Shown here piece by piece: positions 11,954 to 24,519 of a DNA stretch of 64,000 bases. This DNA is from Golubevia sp. BC0850 (taxonomy: Eukaryota > Basidiomycota > Exobasidiomycetes > Golubeviales > Golubeviaceae). The DNA lies in NCBI GenBank assembly GCA_012976225.1, contig JAAVVG010000004.1, forward strand, positions 1,054,001 through 1,118,000, read 5' to 3'. Position 1 is the first letter of the stretch; each line of letters starts with the position of its first letter. The position numbers and the translations under genes are program-made. The notes under the pieces were generated by a model. That model was not told where the DNA came from and searched no databases. It saw nothing but the letters and a program-made list of their open reading frames with translations.

Positions 11954-12495
11954 ACTCCTGATTTACGTTTCTCGAGCCGGTATAACCTATCTTCGACTTT
12001 TATCTTCTCATCACCTTGGATTCTCATTCTCCAGTCTCTCTTTGCTCATTCTTTGATTTTGTCTCTCGCGATCTAATATCTCTCAAATACTTTCAATCTT
12101 GCTCTGTCTATGAAGTCCTTTACTTTTGGAATCATCACTACGAGATACCGACTGAAAAACGTGGAAAAAGAACGGGCCGCCGCTTGGGAGAGAGAGATTC
12201 AATCCGATAATTCTGATGCTTTCCCCTCTCACAGCACACTGAAGGCCAAAGAAGCAAAAGCGAATAATGATAATCATTCCTTAAAGAGCAGCCGATCAAA
12301 AGCTGACGACCAACATTAAGGCAGGCAGCATTCATTGATTCAAGATCTCTAATCATCTGCTATATTTCCCTCAATCTTCACTTCAAGTCGCAACAACAAT
12401 CAATTCAAAGAACGTAATCAATCGTTATTCAACGATCATCCTCTTAGAACATCCAGTTCCCATCCAACTCCCCTCAGTCTTGCTCTCAAGTCAAG
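11954..12495. other. Intergenic between GH17-A and MED13
   Basis: These 542 bases hold the 3' flank of GH17-A and the 5' leader of MED13, which becomes CAA/TCAA-rich near the MED13 start. No coding exon or RNA gene is recognised. Confidence 0.5.
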
Positions 12496-15400
12496 ATGAA
12501 CTCGATCCCGTCCACCTCTCACTCAGGCTATCCTCAATCTAGATCTCTACCTCCTTCTTCAATCTTTAACTCAAATTCAACTTTCAATCTGAATCGATAC
12601 TCTCTTCCGCAAGGTACCAGAGTCAATTGGACAAGATGGGCTTCCTCCAACCAATCCAACTCTAGTAATCCTCCTACGCCTCCTACTAGTTCAGCTAAGG
12701 GCAAGCAGAAAGAGTCAGACTCAATCCAAATGGAACCTACCAATTCTCAGAACAGGCAAGTAGAACAATTAGACTCAACTCAACAAGGGAATCAGGAGGA
12801 AGGGCTGACAGCGGAGCAGCAAGAGGCTCGAACGGAGCAGGAGGACCAAGATCAAGAACAGCTTCTCTTGACTTCAACTTGGAGGAAAGTGAATAAATGG
12901 CAGAAGACTCAAAGAAGGAATCAATCAAAATTGAATGGAGGAATCAAATCTCAAGTCGAAAGCCGTCGAGATGATGAAGTCAAAGCTCTACTTCAGCCTA
13001 CTCTCTACTTCCTTCAACTAGAGCAACCCACAACCTCAAATGCAGCTGAAACGCCATCTCGGACTTGCAATTCCATCTCCTCTCAACATGATGAAGGTCG
13101 ATCGAAATCATCTCCTCCACCAAGAGTCAATGGAAAGAGAAAGGTCAGGGGAGGAGACGTAGCTGAAGAGAGTGGGAACGGCTTAACTGCCACTCCTTCT
13201 CAACTTCAAGAAGCAACTCCGGATTCATCCTCCTCTCGCAACCACTCCGGGATTGCGAGGAAATGCAAAGCCATGTGGTCTTTCGAGATCAGTTGGGATC
13301 CAGTTGAGCAGCAGGGTGATCAAATCACGCTGAAGGAGGAAACTCATGTGATCCAAGTTCAAGATGACCTCTTATCGCAAGCGGAAGAGCAGAAATCTGA
13401 GGCCTTGGTCATCCTAGAAGGAATAAAGAGTGAGTGCTATCTATCTCTAGCACCTGCTGGAAGGCTTGCTTCTTCACTCGAATCTATGCTGACCCCATCT
13501 CCCCTCACCCTCTCTCTTTGCAGACGTCTCAACCGGCTCCTACGCTCTGAACGAGGTTTACCGAGATCCTTTCTCTTCTGCATCTTCGCTATCCTCGATC
13601 GAATCTGTACTTCCAAGCCAGGACTCCAGGGAGCCAAACCTATGGTTGATGAGAGCTCTGGCTTTACGTTCAGCCGATGATTTCGTCTATTCAAGATCAG
13701 AGATTCAGCAGCGGCGGCATGATTCAATCACAAAGACTCCTTCCATGCCCGACGGAATCCCTCAAGATGCTGGAGCAAGCTCCAAAGGAACTTCTCCACA
13801 GGAATTAGCAATCGATCAGAACGGAAAGAATCTGGAAGAAGGAGAGGAGGGCGAAGAAGGTGAATGGAACGAAGAAGAGAAGAAATCAACACCATCAGTT
13901 ATCGAATCCTCTGACAAGACCAGTGTATCTAATAGAAGAGCAATCAGGTTAGGAGAAGGAATTTTACTGTTACCACGGATAAGAGATAGACCATCAAGAG
14001 CTCCACCTCCCAATCTCTACTACGACTGCTCTTCAATCGTCTACGCTTCTTTCAACGTCTATTCAACTCCTACTTCTTTGGTCGTTCAGCTGCTGCCGAA
14101 CAGGAAACCTCTATCCCCAATTCAGCCTAGTCTGGATGGTCTCGAGGCGGGTACTCCCTTGATCCTAGCACCTTTCGAACAGGAGGCAACTTTCGTTTGC
14201 TTTCTAGCTTTTTTGGACCTAGGTCTCGGATCGAGGTCAATTCCGGGACTTGAAGAAGACCATTCTGGATCAGATTCGGGATCTACTTCCAGCTTACGAG
14301 AAGGTCAAATCTCAACGCCCTCAAATTCAACTCCATCTCCTCTCAGACAATTAGCAGATTCGATGAGGCTGGAACTGGAACAAGCTGGAATCTTTGAACA
14401 GTCAGAGTTCCTGGAGGAAGAAGAGTGGATCGTTTGTCGAGTGGGAAACTTCGAGAATAGTCTCTCTTCAGAAGAGAATGCCGCCGAGACTTCAACTTCG
14501 ACCGTGTTTCCAGCAGTTCAGGAAGCATCCTTTCTTTGGCCTTCACGACTCGCTTTCTGGAACCTGGATGCTCCTCTCCCTCAACTAGATTTGAAGTCGG
14601 GTAGCAGAGATTCGGAAGCTCTCGAGATGAGTTCCAGCTCTCCGTCTCAGGTCTCCACGCCGCTCCAATACCTTTCCTTAGCCGAGATTGCTTCAAAGAC
14701 ATCGCAACTCCTCAAGAACCTAGCCGCTAACGGAGCTCGCATCATGGCTTCAGCCGCCTCTCCGATGCCTTCTCAAGTCACTGGAGCTGGAACCTCGACA
14801 ACTCGACCTTCTCCAGCTGCTTCTACTTCAGCTTTCACTCCTGGTTTCTACAACGGAGCTCCAACTCCAGCCGGATCTCAACTAAGCTCTATGACTCCTG
14901 CTCCTTTCTCTATCACTACACCTGGGAATCATCTTCAACATTCAGAAATGCAGCAGGATCAAGAGAATGCAAGAGCCGAGCCGAGAGAAGCGGAAGAAGA
15001 GGATGAAGATGGAGGAGACTTGGATCTTTGGGGAGGAGAAGGTGACGATGGTTCTGCGGAAGACGAGCCGAATGGAACAGAAAATGAAAAGGGAGTCGGA
15101 AATCAAGAGAAGGAAGGTCAGAAGAATACGAGCGCCATTGACTCGTCGCTTCCTCCAATCACTTCAACAGACAGAGTCAAAGATGACATGAGTCTGAACG
15201 GTCAAGATGAAGAGATGAACGGATCTGTCATTGGATCCATCATCGATGGGAACGATTTCGATGGACTTGTTACCGAAGACGACTTCTCCTTCTTCGATGA
15301 TGGAGCCTTTGCCTTCGCCCCTATGGATGTGGACTCAAATCCCAACGCAAATGGGTCAAGGATGGACTCACTCTCCACGTTCGAGGACCACACAGGCCCG

Positions 15401-18400
15401 ACTCTCAATCGATCGAACCAACCTCATCCCAGCGAGGTTTCGAGTTCGATTCCAATAGACACTCAAGGCAATCATCCTCTATCAACATCAGCTTCAGCTT
15501 CTTCTGGAGTGGATCCGCCTTCTCTCCCAGGCTTCACTCCATCTTCTCTAACAGCCAGTTCTCCAGCTTTCGCAAATGGCAATGGAATGAATGCCAAAAC
15601 TCCAAGAACACCCTTTTCTCCCTACAACGAGTTCAATGAACCCGCCATCGTTGGGGAGAATGATATGAGTACGGTAGGGAATGGGATGGGAGGTTACAGA
15701 GACAGTCGGAACGAGACTCAAGAGAGTTTCGAAAGCTCTACCAATGGAGACACCAGTGGCCATGGTAGAGCCGAGAGCTCTGACAATGTCACTCCTAAGT
15801 TAGGTGAATCCGATGGAGAGCTTCCTTCGACGAAGAGTGGGTATGGTGGCCGGACTGTCAACGGAGTCAGAGATCTCGGTAACAAGTACGAGTTTGGGAA
15901 GTTCGCAGTTCCAGACCAGAACTCAAACGGAGTGGCTTCGGTAGAGATAAACGTGAATGGGTCTGATAGGAAGAGGTCAGCCAGCTCCAACGGTCTCTCA
16001 AGGAAACGCGGCAGAAGAACTGTCTTCGGAATCAGCTCGAACTCTTATGACGGTCAAGACGCAGACTCCCTACAGCCATGGCAACTTCAATCGACCAGCA
16101 ACGGTCGCTCAAGATTCAATTCGAATTCGCATTCTCTGAAATCAGTCTTCAAACCCCATTCCACTCCAATGCCTCCTATTCATAAACTCCGGTTGACAGA
16201 GAATGGGGTCGTCCCTGGAAGTGGAATTCTATCTGCTAACGGTGGTTGGAGGTTAGGCGGATTGGATGAAATCGCAAGTGATCTAGAAACGATGGACGAT
16301 TCTGGAAGTGAGACCAGCTCTTTCCGAGAAGGAGATTCTAGCGATGGTGACAGTGAGGATGGGAGTGACGATGGAAAGCAGGAAGTCAAGGCTCAATTAT
16401 TCGAGAACTCTAAGTCGATGTTGAGGTTGATGGCTACCTGGTCAATCGTCGTAGAATGTTCAACGAACTCTCCTTCTACTCCACCAACGCCCTCTCCGAA
16501 GAGGAAGGACGAAGAGCTGAAAGACATCGTGGACGTTACTCTAAGAGGCCCTTTCTGCAAGCTTAAAGATTATTCAGATCAAAAGACACTTGATGCTGCT
16601 CCCGTCGTCTCCGCTTCTCAACTCGAAGATCTGCTCGGATCCTTCGCTTCAAGCTCCTCAACTTTCGCCAACTCTTCTACTGCTCATACGTCAAATTCGA
16701 AGGGCATAGAAGTGCTTGAACCGTCGAAGGTTCTAGTAGGCTGCCAAGGGGCCATCGTCAAGTTCGAGCCATCTGTCCTTCGCTTTTGGGACAAGCTCGC
16801 TCTTACTCCAAGCAGCGGTCAAAAGCCGGTCATAGCTTTCCTGCTTCAGTCAGTGGACGCAATTCCTGGTCAGATTATCGGCTGGTTCTCTCGAGTCCAA
16901 CAAGCTTATCAGGTGAGTCCGAGACAGACTGGATCAGATGTGATCGGTGCAATGGTCGCTGAGTTCCATTCTCCTTTTTGTTTCCTTCCTTTCAGCTCTT
17001 CCGTTTGGGATCCCATCACTTTGAAGCTGTCATCAATTTGGCAGGCGAGGACGATACTGCTGAGGGGAATCTCACTGCGTTGTTAGAGCAAGGCCAACAG
17101 CAAGAGAGTGAGTAGCTAGCTTGCCACTGAGAGCAGATAGTGTTCACCTACCTGCGTCCCGTTCACTGACTTGCACTCATTCATCCTTTATAGATTCATG
17201 GAACAAGCACCTTCGAAAGGTGCTCGAGTCGGCTCAACCAATCCTCTCGAAAGGTCAGCACGTCGTTCTTTACGCCTTGCAAGACGAACCCACCTCTCAA
17301 GTCTACCGAAAGCTCCAGAAGGACCTTCGCCACTTGGCCAAAGAGACCATCGGATCTCTTTCAGAATATCTACTCGTCGCACCTTTACCCGCAATCTTCG
17401 CAAGTGAAGCCTACTCGAACTCTTTGGCCATCTCTCTTCTGCCTTCGCCTGCTTTCTCCCGTCCAGAGCTCGAGATGCGAAGATTCGTCTTCAGGCTTTA
17501 CGACGCTTTGGATCGCAGAATTAAAAGAACGACAATGAAAGTTCTATATGAAGATCAAAGAGAAGAGTTTACAATGGTTCAATTTCCTTCTTTCACCCTC
17601 TCGGACGATCCTCTCTCTTCCAAGAGCTCAATCGATTTCCGCCTACATCGTCCAGTCTCCAATCCTCTTTCCAAAAGAGACGGCGGATCAGTAATCGCAG
17701 GATTGGAAGGACCAGACGTCATGACTCGAGGAATGCTGCTACTCATAGCCTACGACCTCTATTCTCCAGAAGTAGCGACTGCCAGTGCCGTCGATGCTAG
17801 AGGTCAAGGATACGATGCAGTCGCCTGGAACAGAAGCGGAACTCTTAGAGAAGACCTGACAGAGCTATGGAAGTTCGTCATCAAGTTCGCTAGAAAGGCC
17901 AATGTTCTTTGGAGGATCGTAGTCTCGAGAATTGGAGGGATGGAAGGGCCAGAAATGAGAGGTGAGATTTTTCTTCTGAGCTGATAGTATCAGCCTTGGG
18001 TTTCTCTCCCTCATGAAACACTGACACTCAAATCCTTTCAATTCTTGCCTCGCTCCTTCACCCTTCTGTTTCCAGCTTGGTCGAAGCTAGCCGAACAAGG
18101 TCTCTTTCGAGACTCGCCTGCCCTCGACGTCACCGTCTCTTCGATCGAGATCGATGCTCCTCTAGCTTTCCTTTCAGGTTTGAATCAGGAATCAAGCTCT
18201 GAAGAATCCAAAGCATTCAATTCTACGACGGCTCTGACGACACAAAGCACTGGCGGAGCAGAAACACTTCCAACCGGAGTTGTCTTCTTCGACGCCTCTC
18301 ATACTGCCTTCGCTTTTTATCCTCCCGAGAGGTCATCGGTACCAATCGATCCTTCAACCTTCGAGAAAGATCAGAACACAATGACCCCTCGCTATTCGGA

Positions 18401-18767
18401 TCTGCTACCTTTACGGTCATCTTTCATCGTGAGAATTGCTCGAGACTCGGACCTAGGCATCTCTTGCTCGTCTTCGCTCTCTCGATCCTCAAGTTCCCCT
18501 CATTCCACTGGCATCCATCTTCTCCAAGTCTACGACACTATCAGCTCGGATCCAGCCCCTAGACATGATGCCAAACAAGCAGCACTCTGTTTGGAAACTC
18601 GTTTGAAAGACATCACAAGAGCCTTGAACGCACTTCAACTACTAACTCAAGAACGTGGAGTGGATACTCATTACAAATTATCATCATTATCCATCTCAAC
18701 TCATCAACATCTACCTTGGCACGTCGCTGTTCTTCTCTCCCTCCGACATCCTCTATCTTGTGAATAA
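12496..18767 (+). CDS. MED13: Mediator complex subunit 13 (CDK8 kinase module)
   Basis: Exons 12496-13429, 13524-16912, 16996-17107, 17194-17961 and 18076-18767 join in phase to 1,964 residues. MED13 ties the CDK8-cyclin C-MED12 module to core Mediator and represses or tunes RNA polymerase II transcription. The N-terminal domain is recognisable from WTRWASS, SYALNEVYRDPF, LWLMRALALR, YYDCSSIVYASFNVY and LWPSRLAFWNLD. The middle, about residues 560-1150, is acidic and Ser/Asn-rich, typical for the family. The C-terminal domain starts near LMATWSIVVE and includes FWDKLAL, GQHVVLYAL, LLVAPLPAIF and the closing LPWHVAVLLSLRHPL, which fits the usual MED13 tail. The start is the first ATG, preceded by an A/C-rich leader. 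The yeast name is SSN2/SRB9. Confidence 0.82.
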
Positions 18768-19870
18768 GTCCAGACCTCTCACGCGACTCTTGACCATAAC
18801 TTTCCTTTTTTCTCAGTTTCCATACGATCTAATACCATGTACTTTCAGTCTTCATTTTTCCAAGTCCCTCCACTCATTTTCTTTGAAGCCATTCACATTG
18901 ACACTTTTAGTCTCCTTTCTCTTGTCACGCTAAAGCATGCTATCTCATTTTTTCTAGTCAATATCGAGTCCATCAATTGAAGTATAGCGCCACTTTTCTG
19001 ACGCCCGATGTCTGAATCAAGCGCGTACGCGTCACGTCCATCAAGATTTGGTTCGCGCCCGGGAGCGAGGGCTTGCTGGGCAAGACTTTAGTTTCAGTTC
19101 TTCTTCTTGACCATCGCATCCCATTCTTCATCCTTCTTTATAACGCTGCATTCTTCTATCACAAACTCTCAATTCTAACTGAGAAATGTCTCTTTTTCCG
19201 CAGCACATCGAGATCTTTGACGGAAGAAGTGAATCGTGACGACGCAGGACTCTTCACAGGCAAGATCTTATCAAATTCCTTAGCTTGACTTTCCATCTGT
19301 TATGATCAGTGACTGAACGAAGATTCCCTCTAGTGCTCGGAACTGTTTCTGGGGTTCAGCTTGGCGGTTTGGAGGGTGAAGAAAGGTTGTAAATTCGAGA
19401 TCACAAATCTCCCACCTTACGAGTTTATTTTTTCTTGTTTGATACCCTCTAACCCTGTCAGGCGAATTTCGGGCTTAACGAAGTTGACACTCCAGATCTC
19501 CATGGAAAACCACCTCGATATTGGTTTTGCACATGGTTAAAAGAGAAAACAATTTCAGGTCACACTCCTCCAAGCATCCATCACTCACTTTCACCGTTCT
19601 AGCCCAACATCGGCAATCTTACCCTTTTCCTATAGAAATGTATATAGAATGTTCAACCGCTGTTGTCGCTCACCTAGTTCTTCTCATCTCACTATAGCTC
19701 TCTTCTCGGTTTCCACCCAACTCGAACACCCCTCAACGAACTTGATGATCAAGACTGTGACGTCTTCTGGAATGGCATTCAAGTTAGCGAAAGTCCTGAT
19801 CTCGATACTCGGATGAATGTTTTGAAGTTTATCCATTATTTGGAAGAAAGAGAGAAGAAGGAAGAAGAAG
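18768..19870. promoter_or_regulatory. Intergenic between MED13 and the RAD51-like gene
   Basis: About 1.1 kb without a credible exon. An ACGCGT hexamer at 19027-19032 matches the MluI cell-cycle box used by fungal MBF to drive DNA replication and repair genes, but it lies about 840 bases upstream of the RAD51-like start. The final 40 bases are GAAGAA-rich. One short reading frame around 19073-19288 has a signal-like start but no other support. Confidence 0.35.
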
Positions 19871-22041
19871 ATGGATGAAAAGCAGGCTCTCTTCTTGCCA
19901 ACGAGACCAACTCATGATATGCAAAATGCGACTAGCAACATTCAAGTAAGACAGATCAAGTTAAGCTGGGCTATACCTCAAGTTCTCATCAAAGAGAAAG
20001 CCGATCGATTGCTACCATTACTCAGAGCTTCAAGTTTCGACACCGTATCGGACTTGGTGGAAGAAGTTCACGAGTCAACCACTCAAAAGGCTCAACAGCT
20101 ATCAAAATCACTTCAATTAAGTCAACAAGAACTTCAAGAGCTAGTAGGTAGGCTCGTCAGATGCTGTCAGCAGAAGGGAGAAGGGCCTTTCAAGGAGCTG
20201 GTGGTAGCTGGAGGAGCAGTTGGACCTTCTTCTCAGCCTTCATCCTCTGGCAACAAAGTGAACTCTAGTGGCAAACAAGCTGCCTCTCAATCTATCAGAG
20301 TGACCCAGCCTACAGCAGCTTCGCTCCTTGAAGGAGGGGAGGACGATGCTTCGGATCTAGATTCACCATCTCCAACTTCTATCCCCAGCTCGAATCCTCT
20401 TCAGCCTACTGCTTCCATTCAATCCTTCCTGTCAACTGGTGTCCAGTCTCTAGACTCTCTGCTTCTGTCGAACTCCCATCCCGAATCGCAGCTCCAAGGA
20501 GGAATTCCTAGAGGAAGCTCCTTCGAATTGGTTGGACCAACCTCAAGTGGCAAGACAGCCTTTTGCATTCAGCTAGCAGTCTCAGAGAGGTTGAAGAGCG
20601 TTCTGTCGATCTTGAATGAATCTCAGAAAGATGGTGTGCAGTCGGTGGGGTTGTGGGAAAGAGTAGAGAGGGAGGCTTCAGCTGTCTTGATCTTGGGTGA
20701 GTACAGAGAAGTTCGAGCTTATGGCACTTAGAGCTAGACTTGGGAATGATGGAGTTGCACAGTCCTCAACACTCGAAGATGTCTAATCGACCTATGTGAA
20801 GCTACCATCCTTCGAGAGAAGAGAGTCTCGACTTAGGGCTTCTCTCTGACCTTCTGCTCTCCCACTCTCCTATCCTCCGACAGATACTGAAGGCGGTATC
20901 CTCCCCGAAACCATCCTTCAATCAGCTCAGCTTCAATTCGGCAAGCTGTTTCAAACAGGCTCTCTCTCCCTTTCTCCCTCCACCTCATCTGAGCGTCTCC
21001 TTCGATCGATCCTCTCTGGAATCCATCTCTCAAGATGTACTTCCCTTCCTAGTCTTCTAGCCCTATTATCACTTCTATTCCCTTCTCCATCTTCGAGTCT
21101 AGCTTCTTCTAACTCTTTCCCAGATTCAATCTTCCTCAAATCTGAAGTCGAGAACGGATCTAGAGCTGCAACACCCAAAAAGGAATTGGGAGACAACGAG
21201 GAAGAAAAGGACAAGAAGAACATTCTCAATGGAGACAGCTCGATAGATCTACAAGTAGAAGCTTCTCGATTCGCATCTCTAATCCAACCAATTATGAGGA
21301 ATCTCAGTCTTTTGATCATCGATTCTCTCTCTCATCATTTCAGAGGTCCATCTTCCAAAGAAGAGAAGAAGTTGAGGAAGTTGACTTTGGATGAGATCAA
21401 AGCTGTAGGAGAGAGAATCAAGACCTTTCATTCTCATCCCACACTCAAACTAGAGGAGGAAGGACTCAAGACCCCAATCACTTTAGTCGTCACCAATCAG
21501 ATGGCATTGCAGCTCTTCGACCAAGACGGATCGAGATCCAACTTTTCGAGCAATTCTGCTATCGCCAAACTGGTTCCTCAAGTTCAGGGTAATCCTACTT
21601 CCAGGAACCAGGGTCAGAGAGGGGTGAAGGACGAAGAAGGAGAAGAAGTGAGATCTGAGATCACTGAATTGGAAGATTCGGCTGGCGAATACGGGAGTGT
21701 TCTTGGGAAGGAGACTTGGAGAGTAATGATCTTTAGGGTTGAATCGGGGCATAGGTGAGTAGGCTGACTTGCTAGTGAGACTTCTTGCTGGACAAAGTGA
21801 CTGACAACTTGGATTTTCGACTTTGTCTCCCGACAGGTTCTTTCGTCTGTTCTCGTATCCTAGGAATGTCAGGCTGCAAAGTGCTGAGCTAGCTGGAGCT
21901 CCCAGACACTGGATTCCCTTTGTGATACAGGTCAGTCTAGTCCTTCGTTTGACTGATGAGTCCTGTAGCTTGACTGACTTTCCTTCCTTCCTTCCTACTC
22001 CTGCCTTCTCTTCCCAGTCCGATGGTTCTCTACAAGAATGA
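19871..22041 (+). CDS. RAD51/RecA-family recombination ATPase (RAD51 paralogue-like)
   Basis: Exons 19871-20696, 20884-21754, 21837-21930 and 22018-22041 join in phase to 604 residues. Walker A is GPTSSGKT (222-229), preceded by the RecA-family substrate loop LSTGVQSLDSLL and GGIPRGSSFELV. A DTEGG segment opens exon 2. Walker B is LLIIDSLS near residue 418, followed later by TLVVTNQMAL, the usual VTNQ/VTNH motif. These mark a RAD51 paralogue of the RAD57/XRCC3/RAD51D type, acting in homologous recombination; I cannot decide which. The distance between Walker A and B, close to 195 residues, is about twice that of typical paralogues. The excess is Ser/Leu-rich and Lys/Glu-rich sequence after DTEGG. 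A Ser-rich linker at about 115-180 separates the N-terminal helical domain. The last exon encodes only seven residues and a stop. Confidence 0.72.
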
Positions 22042-22416
22042 ACCTTTTCTCTTGTCTCCAATTCCTCAGCGTTGTCATCTTGCACTTTTATCAATGCAAT
22101 TCTCACTCGATTCTGAGAAGCCAAAGAAGTGTGCATGCTATTCGATGGACGTCACTTTCTTTTGATCGACAAGATGAGAGATACACGAAAATTATGGTTG
22201 AGATGGTAGGTTGTAGACTATTGGAAGATGAGAGAGACTTGAAGAGCAAAGAGTGCAGAAAGAGGCCAGTCCTTCTGGGGAGTAAGGGGGGAGGAGGAAC
22301 TTTGAAGTCCACGGTAGGTTAGAAGGTGAAAAACGCAAAGAAGGGAAGGGCAAAGACTCGACGAGAAAAGAGGGTGAGAAAGTTCCAGGGGTCTGATTGA
22401 TTCTATTTCCCGAAGA
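22042..22416. other. Convergent intergenic region
   Basis: These 375 bases lie between the 3' ends of the RAD51-like gene and GH17-B and so should hold both terminators and polyadenylation sites. No exon is recognised. Confidence 0.5.
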
Positions 22417-24057
22417 TTAGCAAGAAGTTCTGGGTTTGAAGTCGTACTGGGTCGAAAGAGGAAAATAGAGAGAGAGAAACTTCAGCCCTTGGTTTTACAT
22501 TTGGAAGATGAATCGACAGAGCAGGAACTCACGCTCATTTTTCCATTGGCGTCATAGATTCCGTATTCAGGCTGTTGAGTGTCATCATACAGATGAGCAA
22601 ACCTTTTCGAGAGATGAGCATAGAAGAGAAAAATTAAGTGAAGGTGAGTTCAAGTGAAGAATTCGCATCGTCAGAGTCTCAGAAAGAATGTTACTCACCA
22701 ACCTATGGAATTGTTCTTGAAAAAATCACAATTCCCATCTAGAAGGTCCCAAAAAGCTTTTGAATCGCCCTGACTAGCACTAGCGTTTGCAGATTGAGGG
22801 CAAACGTTAGGACAGTTTTTCCAATGCGGCCACCCGTTCTCAGTAAAGATGATAGGTTTGCCCTTGGAATGTTCGAGCCAGTAAGTCGTATCGTACATAA
22901 CGTCGTTCCAAGCGTTTTCTCCAGTGCTTGCATGACCTGCGAAGTAAGGTAAGATATGAGCTCCAATGAAGTCCAAGTCGTTTAACAGAGCTGAGGAGTT
23001 TTGAGATTCCGTGATCTGAAATCCGTAGGCCAAGTCTGAGACAGTGACTGGAATCTTGAGAGAGGAGAGGTTCTTTTGCATCATTTTGACTTCTTCGTGG
23101 AGTTCTGCAGCGGAGATGACGCCTGTGAAGGAGGCGAGTCGTAAGGAAGGAGAGGTCGCTCGATCAGACAAAAGGGATGCCAGGGGCGAGTAGCGAAAAT
23201 CGAGTTGAACTCACTTTGGAAGAGAGGTCTGCAAAGGAGGAATCAAGTATAAAGGGACGGCAAGGATTCCAAGAAGATCTGTAAGTATCTTGCTCATCGA
23301 GGAGATGAGGCAAAGCGAATTGAAGCTCATCGACAAGACTCACTCGCTTCCAAATTGAACCCCTCGAACGACGAAAGGAGCTTTGGGGTTAGTGTTCAGG
23401 GTTTCAAGTAAAGTGTCTCTTCTGCCCTTCCAAGCTTGATTCTTGAGATCGTCGTCATATCCGAACCAAACCACTGGGAAGACTCCGATGCCAGCTGAAA
23501 GAAGAGACAGGTCAGTGGCCACCAAGCTGGATAGAGGCGGGAAGGAACGCTGTACATTTCTCACCTTCCCAAGCAGCTGAAAGAACGTCGTCATAGAATC
23601 CATCTCTATCACAAGCCCCGTAGATTCTAACGAAGCGAGAATCGAAAGTAGATCTGGAGTTCTGGAACTCTCTCGTCAACTGGTCTTTAGATTGACAAGC
23701 GGAGACCTCGTAGGAGAAGCCTAGGAATCCATAAGAAGATCCCAAGAGGCTGCAAAGAAGTAGAAATGATCTATTAAGTCAAGAAGCTTTAAATTTTGGC
23801 GACGACGACAGTGAAACTTACCACCACCAATCGTCGAGTTTGAGACTTGAAACTGAAAGGTTCTCAGGTTTCTTAAAGTCCAAAGAGGGGTAACAATTGG
23901 TCTCGACTGGAGTGATACTCTGCTCCAGTAAGGGACTTTGAGGGGATGAGATTTGGATTGGAATCCCTGGGATAAGCTGTTCTAAGAAAGAAGGTAAACC
24001 ATCGGAGGACGAGATTAAGATAAAGGAAAGTAGTAGCAAGTGAAGGTTGAAGATCAT
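22417..24057 (-). CDS. Secreted GH17-like beta-glucanase, paralogue B
   Basis: Seven exons close in phase to 369 residues: 23822-24057, 23565-23749, 23344-23494, 23215-23228, 22699-23122, 22533-22602 and 22417-22446. The signal peptide starts MIFNLHLLLLSFILISSSDG. It follows GH17-A closely: GFSYEVSACQS, RFVRIYGACDR, VVWFGY, LNTNPKAPFV, VQFGSEPLF (acid/base Glu), IIFTENGWPHW (nucleophile Glu), NCDFFKNN, and a terminal FKPRTSC against FKPKTAC. Exon 4 is a 14-nt microexon that completes SEPLFQ, a site uninterrupted in paralogue A. Three introns are shared with A, four are missing, two are new, and one is displaced by 5 nt. It is divergently paired with F-box-like copy B. The enzyme is presumably extracellular and acts on beta-1,3-glucan; that is inferred. 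Confidence 0.8.
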
Positions 24058-24078
24058 TATTTAGAGGGGGAGAGTAAG

Positions 24079-24113
<35 letters not shown>

Positions 24114-24519
24114 GGAAAATGCTGTGAACGAGTCTTGAATACGCTTGAAGGTGCGGATGGCGGATGGAACGATGAAGCGACGGGAGGTCAGTCACAGGGG
24201 TGAAAGGACAGACCTCTACGTCATTAATCTCGATAAATTCCGGACATCTTTACAATTTGGAGATCTCTCATGCTTACAAGGATAGATATAATCTACTCAA
24301 ATCTAGAAGTAGTCGGTTGCTAACCTTACATTGTCCTGCAAGTCTCGGGTTTCCTTCTTGCTGCTTCCTCTACATTTCTAAGGCTTGTTTGGATTTATTT
24401 CAATTCAAAATCTCTTTTTTTGGCCCCCTAAAGAAGGAGAAAGATGAATCATGAAGTGTTTGCCGCTGCGGAAAATTTCTTCTTCTTCTTCTTGACCATT
24501 CACCTCTTCCTTCGTCAAA
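24058..24519. promoter_or_regulatory. Divergent intergenic region between GH17-B and F-box-like copy B
   Basis: These 462 bases should hold both promoters. A (GA)n tract of about 28 bases at 24082-24109 sits 25 bases upstream of the GH17-B ATG, so it lies in its leader or core promoter. The inverted repeat found upstream of GH17-A is absent here. Confidence 0.5.
24082..24109. repeat. (GA)n microsatellite
   Basis: About fourteen uninterrupted GA units lie close upstream of the GH17-B start codon. Such a tract is prone to length variation. Confidence 0.9.
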
